The notes: generated by a model from the sequence alone, not told the origin. Positions 8,367 through 17,673 are shown, counted from the first letter of the stretch. The stretch: DNA of 64,000 bases from Streptomyces diacarni (GCF_003323715.1 NZ_QOIN01000046.1:248001-312000); one strand, 5' to 3'. Numbers and translations are program-made.

Positions 8367-10120
8367 AGGAACTCCCACGGGGCGAGCGGACGCGCGTACG
8401 CGTCGCGGCGGACGGCGGCGGTCAAGCGCGGGTCGGCGGCCAGTCGCGCGAGGTCGGTGCCGACCGGCAGAGCCGTCAGCCCCGCCGCGGCGAAGCGCGC
8501 CGCCCACTCGGTGCTCGTCCCCGCACGCAGCCGGGCCGCGGCCGCGTCGGGGCAGCGTGCCGCGTCCGCGCCGATGACCCGTCCCAGCTGCTCCGGATGG
8601 GCGCGGGCTGTCTCGCCCACCCACAGGTGGCCGTCGGCGGTCGCGGGCGGCGTCTCCCACGGGCCCCACCGGACGCGCTGCCGCGGCCGTGGCACCAGGG
8701 CGGCGGCGGACAGCAGCGAGGAGTCGGCGCGCTGCCCCCGCCCGGTGCGGTCGCGCGCGAGCAGCCCCGCCAGTACGGCCTGCGCGCTCAGCAGCCCGCC
8801 GAGCACGTCGGTGAGCGTCATCAGCGAGGGCGCGGGCGGCAGGTGCGCCGGACGTACGGCGGCGGCCAGCCCGCTGTGCGCCTGCACCAGGAAGTCGGTG
8901 CCCACGGGCGGGGCCTGGCCCAGCGCGTCGCCCCATCCCGAGGCCCAGGCGTGGACGAGACCGGGCCGCAGGGCGGACAGGTCCGCGGCGTCCAGAGCGA
9001 GCCGCGCCGCCTTGCCCGGGGCCCAGTTGTGCAGGAAGACGTCGGCGCCCGCCACCAGCTCCCGCACGGTGCGCCGCCCCCGGTCCGTCGTGAGATCCGC
9101 CTCGACGACCTGCTTGCCGTCGTTGAGGGCGCGAAAGCGCGCCGAGGTGGGCCCCGCCATGGGCGGCATGCCCCGCATCGGGTCGCCACCGGGGGGTTCG
9201 ATCCGCACCACCTCGGCACCGAGCAACCGCAGCACGTGCCCCGCCAACGGCCCCTGCACGCGCCGGGTGGACTCCACGACGCGCAGCCCCGCGAGCGGAG
9301 GGCGTCCGCTACCCGGCGGCGTCCTGGCCGCTTCTCGTGCGGCGCCGGCCGTGGCGTGGCCCAGCGCTGTCAGACGCCAGGCCGGTGGCGCGGTACCGCC
9401 GCGCGGGTCGGCACAGACGGAAAGCACGTCGGCGCCCGCCTGCGCGGCGGCCGTGCGGATCGCCGCGTAGGGTGCGGCGCCCGCGGCACGGTGCAGGGTG
9501 TGCGGCAGCAGGCAGGTGGCCGTCGCGAAGCGCTGCTGGAAGGGGCGCCACCCTGCGCGGAGGGCGTCGGCGGGCGCCCCCAGGCGCTGCCAGAACCCCA
9601 GCCACCGCTCGGCGTCGAGCGCTTCCAGCTCGAAGGGCACGCCGTCGGCGGAGACGAAGAGCCGGTGGCCCGCCTCCGTGGGCGCCTCCCGCCGCGTCGC
9701 CGCGGGCGGGGGATCGTCCTCGTCGCCTTCGGCGGTGGCCGCGGCCAGGTACTGGCTGACGCTGAACAGCGCGGCCTGGCTCACCGAGGTGCGCACCCGC
9801 GCGACGTCCGCCCCCGCGGCGCGGCCGAGCAGGGCGGCGCAGACGCCCTGCGCCGCCAGCACCCCGGCCACCGTGCCGGCGTAGTCGACGGCGAGCGGCG
9901 TGGGCCGCCCGGCGGCGCGGCCGTGCACCCCCATGATTCCGCACGCCGCCTGCACGGCCTGCTCGCTGTGCAGGGGGAGGTCGACCGGGCCCGCCCAGTC
10001 GATGCGGTAGGGCACGGTGGCGGTGCCCGGGTCGCCCACCAGGGCCAGCAGCCGGTCGGCGACCCGGTGGGCTACGGCGGGAGCGGGAGCCACCCGGGTG
10101 CGCGGCGGGCTCGTCGTCAC
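8363..10120 (-). CDS. Two-domain CaiB/BaiF (family III) CoA-transferase
   Basis: 585 residues, longer than the usual 390-450. The C-terminal half begins PLAGLRVVESTRRVQGPLAG near residue 275 and contains LGAEVVRIEPPGGDP, NDGKQVVEADL and TDFLVQAHSGL, whose Asp matches the catalytic aspartate of family III enzymes. The N-terminal 260 residues contain a weaker family III-like stretch (VDYAGTVAGVLAAQG) and look like a degenerate second copy. Family III enzymes move CoA between carboxylates, or act as racemases in some members. GTG start in a GTGA overlap with the methyltransferase; stop overlaps ligase A. Confidence 0.85.
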   Translation of the reverse strand: MTTSPPRTRVAPAPAVAHRVADRLLALVGDPGTATVPYRIDWAGPVDLPLHSEQAVQAACGIMGVHGRAAGRPTPLAVDYAGTVAGVLAAQGVCAALLGRAAGADVARVRTSVSQAALFSVSQYLAAATAEGDEDDPPPAATRREAPTEAGHRLFVSADGVPFELEALDAERWLGFWQRLGAPADALRAGWRPFQQRFATATCLLPHTLHRAAGAAPYAAIRTAAAQAGADVLSVCADPRGGTAPPAWRLTALGHATAGAAREAARTPPGSGRPPLAGLRVVESTRRVQGPLAGHVLRLLGAEVVRIEPPGGDPMRGMPPMAGPTSARFRALNDGKQVVEADLTTDRGRRTVRELVAGADVFLHNWAPGKAARLALDAADLSALRPGLVHAWASGWGDALGQAPPVGTDFLVQAHSGLAAAVRPAHLPPAPSLMTLTDVLGGLLSAQAVLAGLLARDRTGRGQRADSSLLSAAALVPRPRQRVRWGPWETPPATADGHLWVGETARAHPEQLGRVIGADAARCPDAAAARLRAGTSTEWAARFAAAGLTALPVGTDLARLAADPRLTAAVRRDAYARPLAPWEFL

Positions 10121-10941
10121 GCCGCCGCCCCCTCGCCGTCGTCGGGCCTGCGGCCCTGGACGGCGTACAGGACGCTGGAGGCCGCACGGAACGCCGGGTC
10201 CCGCATCAGCGCCCTGACCCGCTCCAGTTCGTCGCGCGTCATGCCCGCGGCCAGCAGCTGGTCCTGGAGGTGGTAGGTGTGGTGCAGCTGCAGTTGGAGA
10301 CCGGGCGAGCCGGAGGTGCGCAGCTCGATGCGGGGCCGCACGTCGAGGTCCACGAGTCCGGCCGCGCGCAGCGCCGCGGGCACCTGCCGCCCCCAGTGCG
10401 GGTCGCCGCCGCCCGCGCGGAAGACGGCGCACTTGGCGTCCAGGAACCGTTGGTAGAGCCGGGCCGACTCCTCGTCCGGCGTCAGCAGCGGCGGCTCGTA
10501 GGAGGTGTCGAACTCCTCGACGTGCAGCACCCCGCCCAGGGCCAGTGACCGCACCAGTTTGCCCAGCACAGCGGTGCGTTCGGGCAGGTGCTGGAGCACC
10601 AGCCGGGCGACGACCAGGTCGTAGGACGCCTCGGGGAGCGGGTCGGTGGCCGCGTCGTGTGCGAGCGTCGTCAGCCCCGGCCTGGCGGCGATGTGGTGCG
10701 GCTTGACGTCGGTGGCCGTGACATGGCCTCCGGGCAGCACCCGCTCGGCGAGCCAGTGCGCGACGGTGCCGCCTCCGGCCCCGATCTCCAGGCACCGCAG
10801 GCCTGGTGCCACCCCCGCCGCGGACAGGTGCGCGAACGTGGCGGTGTCGTAGGCGGCGGCCAGACAGCGGTGCTGTTCGCGGCTGTGCTCGGTGTCGTTG
10901 TCGAACGCGTAACGCGCCGCCTGTGTCAGTGTGTCGGCCAC
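10117..10941 (-). CDS. SAM-dependent methyltransferase (class I)
   Basis: 274 residues; GTG start behind a strong GAGGGAGGA. Motif I is LEIGAGGGTVAHWLAE near residue 50, followed by the acidic ATDVKP, then ARLVLQHLPER (motif IV region) and a ubiE/COQ5-like core. The N-terminal RYAFDNDTEHSREQH segment is typical of small-molecule methyltransferases in Streptomyces clusters. It probably acts on O, N or C of the product; the acceptor cannot be told. It leads the sub-operon methyltransferase / CoA-transferase / ligase A, 61 bp after ligase B. Confidence 0.88.
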   Translation of the reverse strand: MADTLTQAARYAFDNDTEHSREQHRCLAAAYDTATFAHLSAAGVAPGLRCLEIGAGGGTVAHWLAERVLPGGHVTATDVKPHHIAARPGLTTLAHDAATDPLPEASYDLVVARLVLQHLPERTAVLGKLVRSLALGGVLHVEEFDTSYEPPLLTPDEESARLYQRFLDAKCAVFRAGGGDPHWGRQVPAALRAAGLVDLDVRPRIELRTSGSPGLQLQLHHTYHLQDQLLAAGMTRDELERVRALMRDPAFRAASSVLYAVQGRRPDDGEGAAA

Positions 10942-11002
10942 GGTGTGCCGTCCTCCCTCGTCTCGCCCCTCGTCTCGGCAGGGCAGCCCGGTACGCGGCT
11001 CG

Positions 11003-12580
11003 TCACGTCCACCGTCCCGAGCCGACCGTCGCGCCGCTTCCGGTCAGCTGCCGCAGCAGCGCCGTGCGGCGCACCTTGCCGGTGCCGGTGCGCGGCACCT
11101 GCTCCCACGTCAGCGCCACGGGCTCGCCCAGCGGCGGCAGGTCCCGCACCGCCCGGTCCCAGGCGGCGCGCTCCAGCAGGCCGTCCTGGGTGACGACGAC
11201 CGGCAGCGGAGGGCGCCCCGAAGGGCTCAGCAGCACGCACTCGGCGGCCTCGGGCAGCCGGTTCTCCAGCAGGTCCTCGGTGCGCAGGCAGCTCAGGCCC
11301 GGGGTGTGGTCCACCTCGCGGTCCAGCAGCTCCACGCTGCCGTCGCCGCGCAGGCGTGCCAGGTCGCCGGTGTTCCACCAGGCGCCGTGCCGCTTGGCCG
11401 CCCAGCGCTCGCTCTCGCCGACGTACCCGGCGGCGCAGGCGGACGTACGGGCCAGCACCAGTCCGGCCTGCCCGCGGCCCAGCGGGCGGAACGTGTCCGG
11501 GTCGACGACGCGCAGCCGGGTCTTGCCGGGAACCGGACGGCCCACGCCCCGCGCCTCGGAGGCGTGCGCGACGGACCGCCGGGTGTGGAAGCGGAACGTC
11601 AGCGGGCCCGTCTCCGTCTGCCCCCAGCCCTGCATCCACAGCGGCGCACGGTGTGCGCTGGCTCCCAGGTAGGCACGGAGGGTGGGCGGGTGCATCGCGT
11701 CGTAGGTGCTGATGAACAGCCGCACCCGGCGGAAGGGGTTGTCGAGGCGGGCGGTCAGCGGCTGGAAGCGGACGTAGGCGGAGGGGAGCGCCTCGACGAG
11801 CGTCGGCGGGTGGGCGCGCAGGAGGGGGTCGGCCACGTCGGGGTCCTGGGTGGTGACAATGGCGATCTCGGCCGGGTCCAGGCACAGCGCGCTCGCCGTC
11901 CAGCAGAACGTCCTGCCGTGGGCGAACGCGTTGGCGTTGAGGAGGGTGTCGTCGCGCCGCACACCGATCCGCGGGTACCGCACGGTCTCGAACCTGGCCA
12001 GCTTCCCGATGATGGTGCGGGTCGAGTGCGCCACCAGCTTCGGCACCCCGGTGGTGCCCGAGGTGTGGTTGATGACCAGCGGCTCGTCGTCGTGCCGCAG
12101 GTACGGGGCCGGCGCCGGGATGCCGGCCACGTCGGCCAGGCCGAGGGCGCCGGGCCCGGAGCCGTCCAGCAGGAGGACGGCGTCCGCCAGGCCCGGGGGT
12201 TCGGCCGCGCGCAGCGCCTCCCAGAGCGCGGCGGTGGTGGCCAGCAGCGCGGGCCGCAGCCGCCGCAGCAGCGTGACCAGGGACTGGTGCGGCAGGTCGG
12301 CTGACAGCTGTGCGGGGACGGCGCCGACGCGCACGGCCGCGCACGCCAGCACGTCGTAGTCCCAGTGGTTGGGTTTGACGATCGCCACCCGGTCCGAGGG
12401 GCCCGCACCCGCCGCGGCGAACCAGCCCGCGGCCCGCCGTACCAGCGCGGCGAGTCCGGGCACGGTGTAACTGGTCGCCTCCTCCGTGCCGATGTCGAAG
12501 GGCCGGTCGAGGTGGAAGCGGGTGGCGACTCCCCGGGTGGCGCACTCGTCGAAGAGGACACCCATGTCGTGCGGTTTCAC
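11003..12580 (-). CDS. AMP-forming ligase (ligase B of the cluster)
   Basis: 525 residues from a GTG in a GTGA overlap with the amine oxidase stop; an ATG six codons in is an alternative. ANL motifs: INHTSGTTGVPKLV near 175 (canonical P-loop), GWGQTETGP near 300, WWNTGDLARL near 385 and the terminal RTGTGKVRR. Compared with ligase A it has a normal P-loop, so the two are not recent duplicates and probably use different acids. It could form an acyl-CoA or directly an amide with an amine made by the cluster. Confidence 0.88.
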   Translation of the reverse strand: MKPHDMGVLFDECATRGVATRFHLDRPFDIGTEEATSYTVPGLAALVRRAAGWFAAAGAGPSDRVAIVKPNHWDYDVLACAAVRVGAVPAQLSADLPHQSLVTLLRRLRPALLATTAALWEALRAAEPPGLADAVLLLDGSGPGALGLADVAGIPAPAPYLRHDDEPLVINHTSGTTGVPKLVAHSTRTIIGKLARFETVRYPRIGVRRDDTLLNANAFAHGRTFCWTASALCLDPAEIAIVTTQDPDVADPLLRAHPPTLVEALPSAYVRFQPLTARLDNPFRRVRLFISTYDAMHPPTLRAYLGASAHRAPLWMQGWGQTETGPLTFRFHTRRSVAHASEARGVGRPVPGKTRLRVVDPDTFRPLGRGQAGLVLARTSACAAGYVGESERWAAKRHGAWWNTGDLARLRGDGSVELLDREVDHTPGLSCLRTEDLLENRLPEAAECVLLSPSGRPPLPVVVTQDGLLERAAWDRAVRDLPPLGEPVALTWEQVPRTGTGKVRRTALLRQLTGSGATVGSGRWT

Positions 12581-13989
12581 TCGGTCTCCTTCCCGCCGCC
12601 CACCAGGGCGCCGGAGACGGAACGGCGGTGCGAGGGGCCCGCCCCGGGCCGCACCGTGGCCAGGACCCGTGAGGCCGCCAGCGCGCCCGCGCGCACGGCA
12701 CCTTCGCTGGCGGGCCGCAGGGTCAGCCAGTCCCCGGCGTACTCCACGGGCCGCACCGGACGCCGGGCGAACGCCCCGCGGTGGTGCAGCGCCTGCGGGG
12801 TGGCCTCGGGCAGCCCGTGGGCGAAGCCGTGCACGAAGGTTTCGGTGCAGGCGCGGTGCAGGCCCGGCACGTACCGTTCGGCCGCCGCCACGAGCTGGTC
12901 GGCGACCTCCTTGTCCGGGGCGCGCAGCAGCGCGGGCAGCTGTCCTGGCGCGGCCATCAGCGTCAGCAGCCCCTTGCCCGCGGGCGCACGGTACGGGTGC
13001 TTGGCGTGGTCGACGATGATGCCGGACAGCACGCTCTCCTCGGCGGCGGGCGTCAGCAGCACGTACAGCGGCCGCGGCGACGGCGGTGCCAGCGGCCGGT
13101 CGAGCAGACAACTCACCTTCAGCACGGGCGTGAAGGTGCACGCCGTCAGGAACGGCAGCTCGTCCGCGGGCGCGTTGGCGTGCAGGCGCGCCGCGACCGG
13201 TGCCGGTACGGCCAGCACGACCGCGCGTGCCGTCATCTCACCGCCGGCACCACCGGCACCGTCGGCCAGCCGCACCCGGGCGAAGCCGGGTTCGGAGACG
13301 ACCTCGCGCACCGGTGTGCCGGTGACGACGTCGAGGTCCTCGGCGAGCCGCCGCGTCAACAGGTCCATGCCGTCCCGGTAGGTGCGCCAGCGCTCGGTGG
13401 TGCCGACCGACCCCAGCAGGCTCAGCAACGGCGCGGCGGCCGAGTGCTCCGTACGCCACCCGAAGAAGTTGCCCGCGACGGGCTGGAGCAGGTAGTCGTG
13501 CAGGTCGGGGTGGTAGCGGTGGGCGAACTCCGCCACCGTCGCGGCGCCCGCGGGTGTGCGCTCGGGGCGGTCGCCGTCGAACGCGGAGCCGTGCCGGGCC
13601 AGCCACGCCGTCAGCCGCAGCAGATCGAGGCGGGCGCGGGGGGTGAGCCCGGCGCCGGTGACGGGGGCGTTCCTGGCGGCCACCCCGGGATGGGCACGCC
13701 CGGACCGCCACACCCCGATCGACTTACCGATCAGCGGCACGTCCTCGTCCGGCACACCGAGGCGCCGCAGCAGCTCCCAGGTGGCGCGGTAGCCGTGCTC
13801 GGAGATCTGCTCGGCCCCCTCGTCGACCGTCCAGCCGCCGTGGCGGAAGCTGTGCATCCGCCCGCCCACCTCGGCGCGCTCCTCCAGCACCCGCACCCGC
13901 AGCCCCGCGCGCCGCAGCTCGTGCGCGGCGGTCAGCCCCGCGACGCCCGCGCCGACGACCACGGCGTCCAACTCGGGGCCCCCGCTCAC
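12577..13989 (-). CDS. FAD-dependent amine oxidase / protoporphyrinogen oxidase-like
   Basis: 470 residues. The Rossmann dinucleotide site is VVVGAGVAGLTAAHELRRAG at residues 10-29, followed by the ribose-binding Glu in VRVLEERAEVGGRMHS, the GG-doublet typical of amine oxidase and phytoene desaturase-type flavoproteins. The C-terminal FAD motif is EYAGDW near 430. Next to a UbiA prenyltransferase it may desaturate or oxidise a prenylated or amine-bearing intermediate. Start GTG overlaps the UbiA stop by 4 bp; stop overlaps ligase B by 4 bp. Confidence 0.87.
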   Translation of the reverse strand: MSGGPELDAVVVGAGVAGLTAAHELRRAGLRVRVLEERAEVGGRMHSFRHGGWTVDEGAEQISEHGYRATWELLRRLGVPDEDVPLIGKSIGVWRSGRAHPGVAARNAPVTGAGLTPRARLDLLRLTAWLARHGSAFDGDRPERTPAGAATVAEFAHRYHPDLHDYLLQPVAGNFFGWRTEHSAAAPLLSLLGSVGTTERWRTYRDGMDLLTRRLAEDLDVVTGTPVREVVSEPGFARVRLADGAGGAGGEMTARAVVLAVPAPVAARLHANAPADELPFLTACTFTPVLKVSCLLDRPLAPPSPRPLYVLLTPAAEESVLSGIIVDHAKHPYRAPAGKGLLTLMAAPGQLPALLRAPDKEVADQLVAAAERYVPGLHRACTETFVHGFAHGLPEATPQALHHRGAFARRPVRPVEYAGDWLTLRPASEGAVRAGALAASRVLATVRPGAGPSHRRSVSGALVGGGKETE

Positions 13990-14966
13990 GCGGCCGCCTC
14001 CGCGCCGTGCAGCAGCCCCGCCGCGACGAGCAGCACGGTGCTGACCCGGTGCACCACGAACCCCTGCCTGCGGGCCCGCATGATGTCACCCTCCCCGCGG
14101 AAGCCCGTCACGTACTGGCGGACCCGCAGCGCGGTCACCGGCAGCATCAGCAGCACGAACCACCAGGGCGCGATCCCCGTCGCGCTCGCGACCGCGCCCA
14201 GCAGGAACTCGGCGGCCGACAGCGCGCCGATGAAGACGGCGTTGCCCCGCGGGCCCACCAGGCACGCCACGGTGGGGCGGCCCACCGCGCGGTCGCCGGG
14301 GATGTCGTTGGTGTTGGAGTAGACGCCGAACAGCAGCGGCCCCGCCCCGAACAGCACGCCCGCGACGAGCACGAACCCGGAGAAGTGCCCCGCCACCAGC
14401 CCGTAGGGAGCCAGCACCAGGGCGGCGCCCAGACCGACCAGGAAGACCTCCTGGAAGCCGTGGTAGCTGATCTTGAGCCCGTAGGAGTACTGGAGCGCGA
14501 CCACGAACACCACGGGCACGAGCACCAGCGTCCAGCCGGGACGGTGCGGGGCGAGCGCCACGGCGCCCGCCCACAGCGCGGCGCCCACCGCGGCGGTGCA
14601 CCACGCGAAGCCGAGCGCCTCACGCTGCGTCAGCGTCCCGGCGATCAGCGGCTTGCGCAGCTTCCTGCGCAGGGGATCGTTCGGCCCGTAGTTGGCCGCG
14701 TCGCTGCCGTCCCGGTAGCCGGTCACATCGTCCAGCGCGACCATCGACATGACGACGAAGACCTCGCCGAGCAGGAACAGCGCCAGCGTCCAGCCGGCCG
14801 CCGCCTCGACCCTGGCCAGGGGCAGCAGCACCGCGGCCAGGGCCACCAGGATGCTGGGGTAGTAGTCGTAGACGTCGAGTTTGCCGAGCCGCACGAAGCT
14901 GCGCGCCTTGGGCTCCACGCGCGGCTCGGCGGCGGTGAGCGGCCCGGAATGGGCGTGACTGGTCAT
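13986..14966 (-). CDS. UbiA-family membrane prenyltransferase
   Basis: 326 residues with about eight hydrophobic helices. Both Asp-rich magnesium/diphosphate sites are visible: LDDVTGYRDGSD near residue 80 and SNTNDIPGDRAVGRPT near 215. The acceptor is likely hydrophobic or aromatic, but the first motif differs from the usual NDxxD, so acceptor class is uncertain. GGAGAAG precedes the ATG. It starts the sub-operon prenyltransferase / oxidase / ligase B, 85 bp after the second aminotransferase. This is the only prenyl-transfer gene in the cluster and no polyprenyl synthase is present, so the donor must come from primary metabolism. Confidence 0.87.
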   Translation of the reverse strand: MTSHAHSGPLTAAEPRVEPKARSFVRLGKLDVYDYYPSILVALAAVLLPLARVEAAAGWTLALFLLGEVFVVMSMVALDDVTGYRDGSDAANYGPNDPLRRKLRKPLIAGTLTQREALGFAWCTAAVGAALWAGAVALAPHRPGWTLVLVPVVFVVALQYSYGLKISYHGFQEVFLVGLGAALVLAPYGLVAGHFSGFVLVAGVLFGAGPLLFGVYSNTNDIPGDRAVGRPTVACLVGPRGNAVFIGALSAAEFLLGAVASATGIAPWWFVLLMLPVTALRVRQYVTGFRGEGDIMRARRQGFVVHRVSTVLLVAAGLLHGAEAAA

Positions 14967-15051
14967 GTGCTGCGCTTCTCCTCGTATCTCCCGGCGGGGC
15001 CGGGTCGGGCGTCCGGTCGGCCGGTCGGATCTGGGGACCGGGCGGGCCGGG

Positions 15052-16236
15052 TCAGTGGTGGTGGCGGTCGGCCGTGGCGCCGCGCCGTGCGAAGTCGCAC
15101 ACCGCGTCGGCGACGTACTCGACCTGCGCGTCCGTCAGATGCGGATAGACGGGCAGCGCCAGGATCCGCCTGCTCGCCTGCTCGGCGTGCGGCCAGTGCT
15201 CGCCGGGCGAGGCGAAGGGGGCGAACGCGGACTGCCTCGGCAACGGCAGCGGGTAGTACACGTGGGAGTCGACGCCGCGCTCCGTCAGGTGGGCGCGCAG
15301 CGCGTCGCGTCGCTCGGCCAGCAGCGAGTAGACGTAGTAGCAGCGGCCCTCCCGCCCCCTCGGGGGCGGAACCACGCCCTTCTCGGCGAGTGGCTCGAAG
15401 CGTTCGGTGTAGTAGTCGGCGATGGCCGCGCGCCGCTCCAGCCGCGCGGGCAGCCCCGGCAGCCGGCGCAGCTGGAAGGCGGCCTGGATCTCGTCGAACC
15501 GGCTATTGTGCCCGATCACGTGGTGCACGAACCGGTGCGCGCCGTCCTGGCCGTGGTTGCGTAGCATCCGCACCCGCTGCCCGAGGGCCGCGTCGCGGGT
15601 GACCACCACGCCGCCCTCGCCCGGCATGCCGAACGACTTGACCTGCACGAAGGAGAAGACGCCCGCCTCGCCCCACAGCCCGGCCGGGGTGCCGCGCAGC
15701 ACCGCGCCCTGAGCGACGGCGGAGTCCTCCAGCAGCCGCACCCCGTACTCCCGCGCCAGCGCCGTGAAGACGGGCATGTCGGCCATCACGGAGAACATGT
15801 GCGCGGGCATCAGCGCCTTGGTGCGCGGCGTGATGCGCCGCCGCACGTCGGCCGGTTCTGCGACCATCGTCCACGGGTCGATGTCGGCGAAGACGGGCCT
15901 GGCGCCCACGTGCACCACGGAGGCGGCCAGCGGGGCGCAGCCGAACGCCGGCACCACCACCTCGTCCCCCACGCCCACCCCCATCGCCGTCAGCGCCAGC
16001 CCCAGCGCGGAGGTGCCGCTGCCGCAGGCGACCACGTCGGCGGCGCCCAGCGAGCGGGCCAGCGCCTGTTCGAGGGCACGGGTGTGCTCGCCGAGGATGA
16101 ACCGCTGCTCGGGCGCGGTGCCGACCTGGCGGATGATGTCGAGCATGGCGGTGCGGTCGTCGTCGAAGACGTCGGGCTGGAAGAAGGAGATGGCGCTGGT
16201 GCGCTGGGCGGTCACGTCGGTATCCCCGTCGGTCAC
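15052..16236 (-). CDS. DegT/DnrJ/EryC1 PLP aminotransferase 2
   Basis: 394 residues. Fold-type I sugar aminotransferase: ACGSGTSALGLAL (phosphate contact) near 70, FADIDPWTM, LLEDSAVAQGA (Asp to pyridine N) near 165 and FVQVKSFGMPGEGG with the Schiff-base Lys near 190. It should transfer an amino group to a keto sugar or cyclitol, or to a related ketone. The GTG start overlaps the stop of aminotransferase 1 by 4 bp; near the start VTDGDTDVTA includes a second possible GTG. The C-terminus ends in a natural HHH. Paired aminotransferases fit two separate amination steps. Confidence 0.9.
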   Translation of the reverse strand: MTDGDTDVTAQRTSAISFFQPDVFDDDRTAMLDIIRQVGTAPEQRFILGEHTRALEQALARSLGAADVVACGSGTSALGLALTAMGVGVGDEVVVPAFGCAPLAASVVHVGARPVFADIDPWTMVAEPADVRRRITPRTKALMPAHMFSVMADMPVFTALAREYGVRLLEDSAVAQGAVLRGTPAGLWGEAGVFSFVQVKSFGMPGEGGVVVTRDAALGQRVRMLRNHGQDGAHRFVHHVIGHNSRFDEIQAAFQLRRLPGLPARLERRAAIADYYTERFEPLAEKGVVPPPRGREGRCYYVYSLLAERRDALRAHLTERGVDSHVYYPLPLPRQSAFAPFASPGEHWPHAEQASRRILALPVYPHLTDAQVEYVADAVCDFARRGATADRHHH

Positions 16237-17483
16237 GTCGGCTTCCCCGTGTAGAACTCACGAATGGTCTCGCTGACCCGGTCGACCTGCTCCACGTCCA
16301 GATCCGGGTAGAGGGGCAGGGCGAGCGCACGGGCGCTGGCGGCCTCGGCGCGGGGGAAGTCGCCGCGCGAGTGGCCGAGGTGGGCGAAGCACGGCTGCAG
16401 GTGCAGCGGCGTCGGGTAGTAGATCTCCGTGCCCACCCCGCGGCGGGTCAGGTGCTCGGCCAGCCGGTCGCGGTCGTCGGCCTCGATCAGGTAGACGTAG
16501 AAGACGGGCCGCGACTCCCCGCTCTCCTGCGGATGTTCGGCGCCGTGCGGGGCGCGCTCGACGACGTGCGGGAGCCGGGTGATGCCGGGAATGTCGTGTA
16601 ACCGCTCGTGGTAGGCGGCCGCGAGTTCGGCGCGGCGGGCGATGTCGTTGTCCAGGCAGGTGAGTTTCGCGGACAGGACGGCCGCCTGGATGTCGTCCAT
16701 CTTGCTGTTGTAGCCGGGCACATCGGTCTCGGTGGAGATGGTGGCGAAGTCCCCGAGGGTCGGCCCGAGCCGCCCGTGGTGGCGTAACGCGCGCACCATC
16801 TCGGCGACTTCCGGGTCGTCGGTCAGGACGGCCCCCGCGTCGCCGAGTGCGCCCAGGGTCTTGCTCGGGAAGAAGGACAGCACCCCGCCCTTGCCGTGCA
16901 GGCCCGCGTGGCGCCCGTACTGGCGCATCCCGATGCCCTCGGCGCTGTCCTCGACGAGGGTGAGCCCGCAGCGTGCGGCGACGGCGCCCAGGGCCGCCAT
17001 GTCGGCCATCTGGTGGAACAGGTGCGCGGGCATCACGAAGCGGCTCGCGGGGGTGACGGCGGACTCCAGAGCGGCCGCGTCCATCGCGTAGGTGACCGGG
17101 TCGATGTCGACGAACTCGGGACGGCCGCCGGCCAGCACCACGGACGAGGCCGTGGCGACGAACGAGTACACCGGCACCAGCACCCCCTCGGAGCGGCGGA
17201 GGCCGCACGCGCGCAATAGCAGGACGAGGGCGTCCGTGCCGCTGTTCACCCCGACGGCGAACCCGGCTCCCGTGTAGGCGGCGAGTTCCCGCTCCCACTC
17301 CGCGACATGTCGGCCGTGTGAAAACTTCCCTGTCGCGAATACCTCGTTGACCCTCTCCTCCACGAGAGGCCACAGCACACCGAAAGTCGTTGCCTGGGAG
17401 AAGAACGGAACCTCGTCGGTTCCGGCCCGGGGCCCGGAACGTCGCCCCACCCCTCCGGAGACTCCTCCGAAAGACACTGCCAC
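16233..17483 (-). CDS. DegT/DnrJ/EryC1 PLP aminotransferase 1 (contains TTA codons)
   Basis: 416 residues, first gene of the minus operon. Motifs: VNSGTDALVLLL near 80, EFVDIDPVTY, LVEDSAEGIG near 172 and SFFPSKTLGALGD with the PLP Lys near 200. The WbpE/QdtB/DesV-like class makes amino sugars. Codons 233 and 295 are TTA (at 16787-16785 and 16601-16599), very rare in Streptomyces and read by the bldA tRNA. GTG at 17483 has only a weak GGGGTGG upstream; GTG at 17477 is an alternative. Confidence 0.9.
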   Translation of the reverse strand: MAVSFGGVSGGVGRRSGPRAGTDEVPFFSQATTFGVLWPLVEERVNEVFATGKFSHGRHVAEWERELAAYTGAGFAVGVNSGTDALVLLLRACGLRRSEGVLVPVYSFVATASSVVLAGGRPEFVDIDPVTYAMDAAALESAVTPASRFVMPAHLFHQMADMAALGAVAARCGLTLVEDSAEGIGMRQYGRHAGLHGKGGVLSFFPSKTLGALGDAGAVLTDDPEVAEMVRALRHHGRLGPTLGDFATISTETDVPGYNSKMDDIQAAVLSAKLTCLDNDIARRAELAAAYHERLHDIPGITRLPHVVERAPHGAEHPQESGESRPVFYVYLIEADDRDRLAEHLTRRGVGTEIYYPTPLHLQPCFAHLGHSRGDFPRAEAASARALALPLYPDLDVEQVDRVSETIREFYTGKPT

Positions 17484-17673
17484 CCCAATTACTTGACGCG
17501 AACGGCGGATTGCCAGCGACCCCAGGCATACCCCCGGCCCCTGGGGCCAATCGCACGTCCCCGCACGTTCACCCGTGCCGGTATGAGTTCCCGGGTTCCG
17601 CTTGACCGCTCTTCATACCGGGGGTCACAGTCGGTCGCTGAACTGCCAGAGCCGTCACACTTGCAAGGACACC
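17484..17673. promoter_or_regulatory. Divergent control region with inverted repeat
   Basis: This 190-bp gap separates the two operons of the cluster. It holds a perfect 9-bp inverted repeat, CCGGTATGA at 17578-17586 and TCATACCGG at 17613-17621, separated by 26 bp, so the arms lie on roughly the same face about 35 bp apart. A second dyad, CCCCAGG/CCTGGGG, is at 17520-17546. AAGGAC at 17665 serves the Gfo/Idh start. No convincing -10/-35 pair is visible, and no candidate regulator gene lies in the cluster. Confidence 0.55.

Noticed and set aside
15052..17483. AHBA synthase or perosamine-type assignment for the DegT pair
   Set aside because: No companion aminoshikimate or GDP-sugar genes are present, and motifs do not separate these subclasses by eye.
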